Part shown: positions 22,031 through 32,395 of the stretch, one piece after another
Layout: the number at the start of each line of letters is the position of its first letter
How positions within the stretch are numbered: the first letter of the stretch is position 1
Source of the DNA: Ephemerocybe angulata
Lineage: Eukaryota > Basidiomycota > Agaricomycetes > Agaricales > Psathyrellaceae
Direction: 5' to 3'
DNA length: 64,000 bases
Assembly (NCBI GenBank): GCA_013368325.1
Contig: JAACJK010000020.1
Span: forward strand, 1-64,000
Made by a program: the position numbers and the translations under genes
The notes under the pieces: generated by a model
Database searches by the model: none
Seen by the model: only the letters and a program-made list of their open reading frames with translations
What the model was told of the DNA's origin: nothing

Positions 22031-25000
22031 GCCCAAATTTGGCAGTCATCCATTTCTTTGTTTGCACATTGTTTGTGCACATAGCGCATGAAGCCAACTC
22101 ATGAGTGGGCACTGTCACGCAGCATTGGGTGAGGATGAGAGAAGAACCAATGGGTGTTCAGTGGTATCATGTCGACCTGGAAGCCATCAGAGTAAGTTAT
22201 GTCAAATGATCTACGTCAATTCAAGCATGCCTCCTCCTCTGAGGGGAGGTTTGCCATGATGTCGCTCAAGGGTTTCCTGCAGCATAGTATCGTATTTCGC
22301 TTGTAGCCAGCCATGTTCGTCGTGGCCTCTGCCTGTTGGAGCAGCCTCCGCTCTTCGGAGGATCCTTTGTCCTTCATCCGCCCTTTGTACTTTGTCTGCC
22401 CTTCTTCCTTTGTCCGCCCTTCGTCCTTCGTCCTTCGGAGTTCGGAGGACCGTCGTCCTACAGAGGACTGTCGGAAGGAGTGTTGTCCTTCGTCCTTCGA
22501 GGAACCATGGTCAACTAAACGGTAAAGCCCATGCAAACCGATGCACTCACATCATCATCATCGAGAATAGCAGAAGAGGAGCCTGAAAGGAAAATGGCGG
22601 TCGACTTTACGTTAACGCTCAAGTTGAGCGATTCAACGTCCTTATCTAGGAGCAGGTCTACCCCAGTAGCCTAGGGCTACCAGAGCTCCGATCGAGGTCT
22701 TCTCATAAAGGGTCCTTATATGGAACAGTTAACTTCCCTGAACAGTTTTCCGATTGTCGTCGTCGATGTCCGAGGTCATGACACAGACACTCGGAGGCAT
22801 TGCAGAGTTCTACTGTGAACAGTGAAAAACGGGGGATGGATTGGTGCTTCATCCGGCCTTCGTCCTTTGTGGCCATGTCTTTGTTTGCAACCACTTGCAC
22901 GGTTGCCCAAATTTGGCAGTCATCCATTTCTTTGTTTGCACATTGTTTGTGCACATAGCGCATGAAGCCAACTGCATGAGTAGGCACCGTCAAGCAGCAT
23001 TGGGTGAGGGCGAGAAAAGAACCAAGGAGTGTTCAGCGGTATCATGTCGACCTGGAAGCCATCAGAGTAAGTTATGTCAAATGATCTACGTCAATTCAAG
23101 CATGCCTCCTCCTCTGAGGGGAGGTTTGCCATGATGTCCCTCAAGGGTTTCCTGCAGCATAGCATCGTATTTCGCTTGTAGCTGGCCATGTTTGCCGCGA
23201 CCTCCGCCCGCTGGAGCGGCCTCCGTCCTTGTCCATCAGCGTCATCATGGGCCGGCCACCGCCCCTCGCCAGGAGGGGAGACGTACGAGAAAGGTGTCGC
23301 CAACGATCCACGCTGGAGCACGGCCACCTACTGTGCCGACATTCTTCCTGCCTAGCCACATGATGTAGTGTAGATCTTGGAGAAGATCTCCCTACATGCC
23401 AGACCTTCCATCCAGGCACGCACATCCATCCTTCCAGGAACTCCCTCAAACTCTGCCCTTCGGAGCGCCCTCTGCCCTTCGGAGCGCCCTCTGTTCACGC
23501 TGGAGTCGCCGCCCAAGGGAGGCGAGCAGAGTCAAGCTGCCGTAGAGGAGGAGGGCGATGCCGAGATGAAGGGCATGATCATCGAGTGCATGGCGACCTC
23601 AGGTGCGAGCTCGATGCCCGCTTCGGAGTGCCCTCCGCCCTTCGGAGTGCCCTCCGCCCTTCGGAGTGCCCTCCGCCCTTCGGAGCGCCCTCCGAAGGGC
23701 AAGCTGCCTGTACCACCGAGTCTCCACTATTGACGTCGCGTCCCACACTTTCTGTCGGTTGTTACGATACCCAACTGTATACCATGTAGAGCTGAAGGAG
23801 CTAGACAATTAACGGCGAGTACGTACTACACCCAAAAGCCCTCCGCCCTTCGGAACGCCATCCGGAAAGGCATCTTCCGAATGAGGAGCTCGGTGGACGC
23901 TTGGAAGCTCCTTATTTCGTGCAGCACAGTCTGCCCTGGTCGGAAACGGGGATTCATCCTTCCAGGAACTCCCTCAAACTGCGGACGAGTCTTTGGAAAG
24001 GCATCTTCCGGATGAGGAGCTCGGTGGACGCTTGGAAGCCCCTTATTTCGTGCAACACAGTCTGCCCTGGTCGGAAACGGGGAGCGACCTCCGTGCTCAT
24101 CCATCCTTCCAGGAACTCCCTCAAACTCCGCCCTTCAGAGCGCTCTCCGCCCTTCGGAGCGCCCTCCGCCCTTTGGAGCAGCCTCCAAGATGTTATTCCT
24201 TTGGCCAAGAGGATGTCTGTTAATACATGCATGAATGCAATACCACATACCACTTCCATCTCTGTCAATCCCTTGAGTGAGCTCCGACCAGTAGGTTAGC
24301 ACACGGCTCGAGTATGTCAGCGTCATGGTGTCTACTTGATGCAGCTCCTCAACTCATCTTTCGTGAGGCTGCATGGGTGAGTAACGTTGGCTGAGGGTTC
24401 TTAGGAACCGTGGATGATTGGTCCTTATCAAAGGTGTAAAAAGTCACCATGGTCTCACCCAAACCAATATTGGGAGATCATTAAATGCTCATCGGCATCT
24501 ACAGTACTTTGGGATTAGTATGTAGTCTGGCGATGATCTTCGATTAGGACAGTCACTCACATGTCATACCGCACCCCACAAACAAAAGGCCAAAGGACAT
24601 ACACTGCTGTCCATCACTATACGACACACATCTTCACAGCCATCCGGGTCCGAGAAACACCCTTGAGGTATCCCGTCGATGCTGACAAGAGCAACCAAAG
24701 CAGGGCCTTCGGAGGGGCCACCCGGAGATTGGCCTGTCTGAAAGGGGTGACCACCCCTTCCGACAGTTCCTGTCCATCAGTGTCATCGTGGGTCGGCTCT
24801 TCCACGAGAACCTTCCCATGTGGAACATCGGTGAGGGATGCGGTGCTCGGACGGCCAAAGATTATGCGCAGTGGCTCTCGACTCAGCCAGCCTCGATAAC
24901 GGACCCAGGCTGCAGGGGTAAGCATCGTTGGGCTTTACAGCGTGACGGTGCCCAGGTCGACAGGAGGAACGTGACAGCAGCAAAATGACTGGCCATTTCT

Positions 25001-26213
25001 TTGTTTGCAACCACTTGCACGGTTGCCCAAATTTGGCAGTCATCCATTTCTTTGTTTGCAACCGCTTGCACGGTTGCCCAAATTTGGCAGTCATCCATTT
25101 CTTTGTTTGCACATTGTTTGTGCACATAGCGCATGAAGCCAACTGCATGAGTAGGCACCGTCAAGCAGCATTGGGTGAGGGCGAGAAAAGAACCAAGGAG
25201 TGTTCAGCGGTATCATGTCGACCTGGAAGCCATCAGAGTAAGTTATGTCAAATGATCTACGTCAATTCAAGCATGCCTCCTCCTCTGAGGGGAGGTTTGC
25301 CATGATGTCACTCAAGGGTTTCCTGCAGCATAGCATCGTATTTCGCTTGTAGCTGGCCATGTTTGCCGCGACCTCCGCCCGCTGGAGCGGCCTCCGTCCT
25401 TGTCCATCAGCGTCATCATGGGCCGGCCACCGCCCCTCGCCAGGAGGGGAGACGTACGAGAAAGGTGTCGCCAACAATCCACGCTGGAGCACGGCCACCT
25501 ACTGTGCCGACATTCTTCCTGCCTAGCCACATGATGTAGTGTAGATCTTGGAGAAGATCTCCCTACATGCCAGACCTTCCATCCAGGCATGCACATCCAT
25601 CCTTCCAGGAACTCCCTCAAACTCTGCCCTTCGGAGCGCCCTCTGCCCTTCGGAGCGCCCTCTGTTTACGCTGGAGTTGCCGCCCAAGGGGGGCGAGCAG
25701 AGTCAAGCTGCCGTAGAGGAGGAGGGCGATGCCGAGATGAACGGCATGATCATCGAGTGCATGGCGACCTCAGGTGCGAGCTCGATGCCCGCTTCGGAGT
25801 GCCCTCCGCCCTTCGGAGTGCCCTCCGCCCTTCGGAGCGCCCTCCGCCCTTCGGAGCGCCCTCCGCCCTTTGGAGTGCCCTCCGCCCTTTGGAGCGACCT
25901 CAGGTGCGAGCTCGATGCCCGTGTCGCTCGTGGCGAGGACGGTCATGCACCCGAGACTCAAGGCGGAGAATCTTTATTACCTCTTGCTTCCGGCCTTTCA
26001 TGTTTGGAGATTTAACTCTCAGGGTCTTTCGGATAATGAATCAGGGGTCCAGACTTACAGTTTACTTTACCTGCATTATAGGCGATGACGACTTCATAGA
26101 CGCGGGAATGGGGAAGCTAGGGGAACTGTCAATACAGAAAGGTTGTCTACAAAGAATGCGAGCCCAAGAAACACGTGAAGTCATCCGGTGTCACTGGTAG
26201 CCCCTCTGGTCAC

Positions 26214-26382
26214 CCTCCGCCCTTCGGAGTGCCCTCCGCCCTTCGGAGTGCCCTCCGCCCTTCGGAGTGCCCTCCGCCCTTCGGAGTGCCCTCCGCCCTT
26301 CGGAGTGCCCTCCGCCCTTCGGAGTGCCCTCCGCCCTTCGGAGTGCCCTCCGCCCTTCGGAGTGCCCTCCGCCCTTCGGAGT
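26214..26382. repeat. 19-bp minisatellite array, GTGC variant
   Basis: About nine tandem copies of GCCCTCCGCCCTTCGGAGT. Every copy has the T in GGAGTG. Three units equal 57 bases, so all plus frames stay open and give Pro/Ser-rich pseudo-proteins. Confidence 0.95.
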
Positions 26383-26625
26383 GTCCAGACTTACAGTTTA
26401 CTTTACCTGCATTATAGGCGATGACGACTTCATAGACGCGGGAATGGGGAAGCTAGGGGAACTGTCCAGACTTACAGTTTACTTTACCTGCATTATAGGC
26501 GATGACGACTTCATAGACGCGGGAATGGGAAAGCCAGGGGGACTGTCGATACAGAAAGGTTGTCTACAAAGAATGCGAGCCCAAGAAACACGTGAAGTCA
26601 TCCGGTGTCACTGGTAGCCCCTCTG

Positions 26626-26826
26626 GTCGCCCTCCACCCTTCGGAGCGCCCTCCGCCCTTCGGAGCGCCCTCCGCCCTTCGGAGCGCCCTCCGCCCTTCG
26701 GAGCGCCCTCCGCCCTTCGGAGCGCCCTCCGCCCTTCGGAGCGCCCTCCGCCCTTCGGAGCGCCCTCCGCCCTTCGGAGCGCCCTCCGCCCTTCGGAGCG
26801 CCCCCCGCCCTTCGGAGCGCCCTCCG
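26626..26826. repeat. 19-bp minisatellite array, GCGC variant
   Basis: About ten tandem copies of the same 19-bp unit, here with C in GGAGCG in every copy. One copy has CCCC in place of CCTC near 26803. It lies only about 240 bases from the GTGC-variant array. Confidence 0.95.
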
Positions 26827-27993
26827 GAAAGGCATCTTCTGAATGAGGAGCTCGGTGGACGCTTGGAAGCTCCTTATTTCGTGCAACACAGTCTGCCCTG
26901 GTAGGAAACAGGGATTCATCCTTCCAGGAACTCCCTCAAACTGCGGACGAGTCTTTGGAAAGGCATCTTCCGGATGAGGAGCTCGGTGGACGCTTGGAAG
27001 CCCTTTATTTCGTGCAACACAGTCTGCCCTGGTCGGAAACGGGGAGCGACCTCCGTGCTCATCCATCCTTCCAGGAACTCCCTCAAACTCCGCCCTTCAG
27101 AGCGCTCTCCGCCCTTCGGAGCGCCCTCCGCCCTTTGGAGCAGCCTCCAAGATGTTATTCCTTTGGCCAAGAGGATGTCTGTTAATACACGCATGAATGC
27201 AATACCACATACCACTTCCATCTCTGTCAATCCCTTGAGTGAGCTCCGACCAGTAGGTTAGCACACGGCTCGAGTATGTCAGCGTCATGGTGTCTACTTG
27301 ATGCAGCTCCTCAACTCATCTTTCGTGAGGCTGCATGGGTGAGTAACGTTGGCTGAGGGTTCTTAGGAACCGTGGATGATTGGTCCTTATCAAAGGTGTA
27401 AAAAGTCACCATGGTCTCACCCAAACCAATATTGGGAGATCATTAAATGCTCATCAGCATCTACAGTACTTTGGGATTAGTATGTAGTCTGGCGATGATC
27501 TTCGATTAGGACAGTCACTCACATGTCATACCGCACCCCACAAACAAAAGGCCAAAGGACATACACTGCTGTCCATCACTATACTTAGGACGACACACAT
27601 CTTCACAGCCATCCGGATCCGAGAAACACCCTTGAGGTATCCCATCGATGCTGACAAGAGCAACCAAAGCAGGGCCTTCGGAGGGGCCACCCGGAGATTG
27701 GCCTGTCTGAAAGGGGTGACCACCCCTTCCGACAGTTCCTGTCCATCAGTGTCATCGTGGGTCGGCTCTTCCACGAGAACCTTCCCATGTGGAACATCGG
27801 TGAGGGATGCGGTGCTCGGACGGCCAAAGATTATGCGCAGTGGCTCTCGACTCAGCCAGCCTCGATAACGGACCCAGGCTGCAGGGGTAAGCATCGTTGG
27901 GCTTTACAGCGTGACGGTGCCCAGGTCGACAGGAGGAACGTGACAGCAGCAAAATGACTGGCCATTTCTTTGTTTGCAACCGCTTGCACGGTT

Positions 27994-28790
27994 GCCCAAA
28001 TTTGGCAGTCATCCATTTCTTTGTTTGCACATTGTTTGTGCACATAGCGCATGAAGCCAACTCATGAGTGGGCACTGTCACGCAACAGTAGGTGAGGACG
28101 AGAAAAGAACCAAGGGGTGTTCAGCGGTATCGTGTCGACCTGGAAGCCATCAGAGTGAGTTATGTCAAATGATCTGCATCAATTCAAGCATGCCGCCTCC
28201 TCTGAGGGGGAGGTTTGCCATGATGTCGCTCAAGGGTTTCCTGCAGCATAGCATCGTATTTCGCTTGTAGCCAGCCATGTTCGTCGCAGCCTCTGCCTGT
28301 TGGAGCAGCCTCCGCCCTTCGGAGGATCCTTTGTCCTTTGTCCGCCCTTTGTACTTTGTCCGCCCTTCGTCCTTCGGAGTTCGGAGTTCATCCTTCGTCC
28401 TTCAGAGTTCGGAGGAGCGTTGTCCTACAGAGGACTGTCGGAAGGAGCGTCGTCCTTCGTCCTTCGAGGAACCATGGTCAACTAAACGGTAAAGCCCATG
28501 CAAACCGATGCACTCACATCATCATCATCGAGAACTGCAGAAGAGGAGCCTGAAAGGAAAATGGCGGTCGACTTTACGTTAACGCTCAAGTTGAGCGATT
28601 CGACGTCCTCATTTAGGAGCAGGTCTACCCCAGTAGCCTAGGGCTACCAGAGCTCCGAACGAGGTCTTCTCATAAAGGGTCCTTATATAGAACAGTTAAC
28701 TTCCCCGAACAGTTTTCCGATTGTCGTCGTCGATGTCCGAGGTCACGACACAGACACTCGGAGGCATTGCAATTGGAGTTCTACCGTCCT
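27994..28790. repeat. Segmental repeat, unit 3 (partial)
   Basis: Begins with the same core as units 1 and 2, follows the left part of the unit (about 17427-18200 equivalent) with scattered substitutions, then diverges. It is bounded on the right by a TTCGGAG simple-repeat tract. Confidence 0.85.
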
Positions 28791-28832
28791 TCGGAGTTCG
28801 GAGTTCGGAGTTCGGAGTTCGGAGTTCGGAGG
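28786..28832. repeat. (TTCGGAG)n heptanucleotide tract
   Basis: Consecutive GTTCGGA units, about six copies, at the point where unit 3 diverges. Related CTTCGGAGTTCGGAG words occur throughout the segmental repeats. Confidence 0.8.
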
Positions 28833-29469
28833 ACCGTGTCCTACGGAGGACTGTCGTCCTTTGTCCTTCGGAGGAGCATCGCCCTTCTTCCTCCTTCCTT
28901 CGGAGGAACATCGACCTTCGACCTTCGACCTTCCAAGAAGCCCCGTGCCTGCACTGGGATACGAGTGAGAATCAGCTAGAGCGGGGTAATGGGAATATAC
29001 TTACCCTAGCTCGACGACATGACTTGTTTTGAGCTTGTGCTGTTGAAAATACTTCTCCGCATTGGGAATGCATGTTCCTGCAGAACAAAGCGAGATAGAT
29101 CGATGCTTCCACAAATCATCTCCCGCTTAAGCTGAATTGTATGTAAAGAAATTGGATATACCTTACCTAGCCTTCCAGACTACGCTCCCAGTGTCACCTT
29201 TCTGGGAATTAAGCACCGTCTTATCCTGAATCAATTGAAATTCATACGAGTCCACTGGAGGAGTGGGTTTGGTCTTCTGTCTAGACTCCCTCGTTCTCTT
29301 TCCGGCTGCGAGGGAGGAGGGTTCTGCCTTCCGACGTCCTGCTTCCAGTCATCCAGTCCAACTCAACCCTGTCCGTCGACGACACAAACCTCGTGATCAG
29401 CTTTTGCAGAGTCCAATGTTATCAGTGCATGCCTCCTGACCCGCCACACCCTCAAAGTCCCACTTCTTA
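28833..29469. other. Unique insert between segmental repeat units 3 and 4
   Basis: No intact gene. Around 29330-29400 the words CCTGCTTCCAGTCATCCAGTCC and CAACTCAACC match about 30353-30385, so a fragment of that gene-like stretch is duplicated here. Confidence 0.5.
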
Positions 29470-30040
29470 TAACCCCAGGGCTACCAGAGCTCTGATCGAG
29501 GTCTTCTCATAAAGGGTCCTTATATGGAACAGTTAACTTCCCTGAACAGTTTTCCGATTGTCGTCGTCGATGTCCGAGGTCATGACACAGACACTCGGAG
29601 GCATTGCAGAGTTCTACTGTGAACAGTGAAAAACGGGGGATGGATTGGTGCTTCATCCGGCCTTCGTTCTTTGTGGCCATGTCTTTGTTTGCAACCACTT
29701 GCACGGTTGCCCAAATTTGGCAGTCATCCATTTCTTTGTTTGCACATTGTTTGTGCACATAGCGCATGAAGCCAACTGCATGAGTGGGCACCGTCAAGCA
29801 GCATTGGGTGAGGGCGAGAAAAGAACCAAGGAGTGTTCAGCGGTATCATGTCGACCTGGAAGCCATCAGAGTAAGTTATGTCAAATGATCTACGTCAATT
29901 CAAGCATGCCTCCTCCTCTGAGGGGAGGTTTGCCATGATGTCGCTCAAGGGTTTCGGAGGACCGTCGTCCTACAGAGGACTGTCGGAAGGAGTGTCGTCC
30001 TTGGTCCTTCGAGGAACCGTGGTCAACTAAACGGTAAAGC
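29470..30040. repeat. Segmental repeat, unit 4 (rearranged partial copy)
   Basis: About 29470-29955 matches 18069-18550, including the core start at 29709. At about 29956 it jumps into sequence matching about 17842-17960. The join shows a further rearrangement within the array. Confidence 0.85.
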
Positions 30041-30663
30041 CCATGCAAACCGATGCACTCACATCATCATCATCGAGAATAGCAGAAGAGGAGCCTGAAA
30101 GGAAAATGGCGGTCGACTTTACGTTAACGCTCAAGTCGAGCGATTTGATGTCCTCATCCAGGGGCAGGTCTTCCATTAGCATAAACAAGAGCGAAGACGG
30201 TGGGACGGACAAGGGTGACACAGATCTCGACATTGAGGAGACACACCCGGACACGGTGTGATGACACAGGTAGTGAGAAAGAATACTCGACTACTTCACG
30301 ATGTATGTCAATGGCGTACTCATCCAGCCTCCCGACAGACACCACAAAGACATCCTGCTTCCAGTCATCCAGTCCAACTCAACCCCGTCCATTGAGGACC
30401 CAAACCTCATACGTGCACATATCGTACAATACTTATGCAATACCAGATACTACCTCCATCACCTTGAGTGCGCTCTGACTAGCATGCAGGTTGATCCTAA
30501 GGTTACTCAAACAAACAGGTTAACCTGCACTAGAAGATTTGAGATGTACCTTTCTGTACTCGCATCGCATCCAGCATGCTGCCCTTCAGGTGGCGTCGTT
30601 GTGGTCTATCTTGAACCCGCCCAATACCCGTCATTCCATCTCGATTCTCAAGCCATGATTTGA
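30041..30663 (+). pseudogene. Gene-like relic linked to the segmental array
   Basis: Two adjacent plus frames (30043-30261 and 30301-30663) have coding-like composition: the first is Ser/Asp/Glu-rich (SSSRGRSSISINKSEDGG). The second has YVNGVLIQPPDRHHKDILLP and HIVQYLCNTRYYLHHLECAL. Pieces of the same sequence occur in the segmental units, for example near 19615-19680 and 29330-29400. No splice model joins the frames convincingly. The function is unknown; I read it as the least decayed copy of a gene captured by the repeat array. Confidence 0.35.
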
Positions 30664-32395
30664 ATTGCAAGACCTCTGGCATGAGTTCCCGGGCCTGTCG
30701 AGTCAGGGCTGTTCTTTTCAATGTAATCTTATATACTTACACATCGCCTCCGGGGCACTCCTATCGAAGAACCAAGAGAAAAGTTAGCTTAATGGTGTTT
30801 CCAGAAAGAACCCTAAGCCTATGTACCTGTCGTAGCATGGAACACACACCGAATGCACTGCTTTGATATAAGGGAAGGATCATTAATACTCGAGTAAATT
30901 GGTAAAGATACCTCAGGGATGAATATATGACACAGGCCATTCTGTTTGCTTGGCTAACACCTTGCTAACAAATGCCCGGGGCAACGGTCGGAACATGACA
31001 GTAACACTGTGGAATGGATGGGCGTGCCTTTGTTGACAAAATGAAATTGAAAGAATACCACGGTGCATTCATGCCAAATATGTGCAAGGGTGCCCTCGGG
31101 CCTATAGGGCAATGGGGATCCATGGACAGTCCTTTGTTTGTAACAGCTTGCATGCCTGCCCAATTTGGCAGTCATCCATTTCTTTGTTTGCATGATGTTT
31201 GTACGCGCCTTCCCAATTTGGACATATCCCCGGATATACCTTCTCCTCCTCCCTCCCAGAATGGCAGCCCCATATCTCATGCAATAATCACCCATAAAGG
31301 CCCTAACCTGGCACCCATATTGATACTATCCTCACCTTACCATGTGCACGTTTTTAAGAATTATGCAAACATATTGCATTGGCCAGGCAATGGTCTCCCC
31401 CTCGTACCTATTCCAGCTCTAGCGCCCTGCATAGGGCTCCATAAATCACAAAACTTGGCATGTGGCCTCCTAGGAGTATATGCAAATGCATGAAATCAAT
31501 ACTCCGATTTTTAGAGATCCCAATTAGTGCAAACCAGGCCTGGGCTGATTCCCACATTGCACCCCTTCTGGAGGAAGATTGGGTCCGCCGAAATTCGAGA
31601 TATTTGGGATATATGACCTCCATATATGTCCCTAAACATTGGTATAGTTTGCCAGAATTTTATGTGACCCCCATTTTTGACCAAAACTCAACCCAGGGGC
31701 CCTGAATTGTATTTAACCTCGCTTCGGTAGCGCCCTAGAGTAGATGAGCTGGTGGTGGGGCAAGTAATTAAAGAAAAAAAACATGCCGTAGCGCTGGACC
31801 AGGAGTACTTCATATCCCCGGAGTGACTGGTGGACAATAGCCACTCATGAACGGGGGTTGGTCGCAGTGCGGAGTCAGCGTCTATATGGTCCGATATGGT
31901 GCACGCTCTACTCGTGTCCAAATCCATATGCTTCTTAGCTGAGATTCGTTATTCACTGACTCGGGGCAAGTTCAGTTAGACGTGTACCCAGGAGTGAAGA
32001 TGATCACATACGTAGCAGGAATACCAGGAAAGAAAGGTGCAATTATTTTGGCGCACCACCATTAAGCATTATATCTGTGGGCTGGATTAGACTTGAATGC
32101 GAGTCGGACATGCAAGCTTCCTTCCATGTACGTTGATGCCCATAAAAAGGATTGTTAACATTCCTGCAGAGTGATTTTCACTCATTGAGGAGCGCGGGTC
32201 ATAGTAATGGGCACTTGCAATCCACTTGAATGTGTGCGGGCGTACCTGGGTGGGCCACTTTAACTTGGACTTCTTTCGTTTCGGGAGCAGAAACGTAGAT
32301 CCAGATGTGACAAAGAGGATTACAGCTGAGGATTCACAAAAGGACAGGTGCCATCGAGTGGTACTCCGTAGAGAATTGCTATGGAACATACATGT
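30664..32395. other. Gene-free stretch with a 51-bp module copy
   Basis: About 31130-31240 contains two diverged module copies (TTTGTTTGTAACAG, then GCCCAATTTGGCAGTCATCC and ATTTCTTTGTTTGCATG). Otherwise only short unlinked reading frames are seen. Confidence 0.5.

Larger units (their letters stand above)
22031..27993. repeat. Subtelomeric segmental repeat, unit 2 (expanded)
   Basis: Co-linear with unit 1 at an offset of 4,604 (for example 18301 to 22905 and 20472 to 25076), with a 3-base indel near 25560. Its right part is longer because two 19-bp arrays expanded (26214-26826) and because it keeps the 1.3-kb part that unit 1 lost. A sequence of about 76 bases (CAGACTTACAGTTTACTTTACC onward) is locally duplicated at 26385 and 26465. 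No intact gene. Confidence 0.9.

Noticed and set aside
26175..26850. Long open frames rich in [15 protein letters not shown] on the plus strand and [11 protein letters not shown] on the minus strand
   Set aside because: They are produced by the 19-bp minisatellite, which keeps all frames open; the same happens in every array, with no start or splice context.
17612..30000. Repeated minus-strand frames with KPLSDIMANLPSEEEACLN or REFLEGWM and others as genes
   Set aside because: They recur with the segmental units, overlap frames on the other strand, and have no consistent splice model. I treat them as decayed fragments at most.
17427..30040. CRISPR-like array
   Set aside because: The repeats are contiguous tandem or segmental duplications without unique spacers, in a eukaryotic subtelomere.
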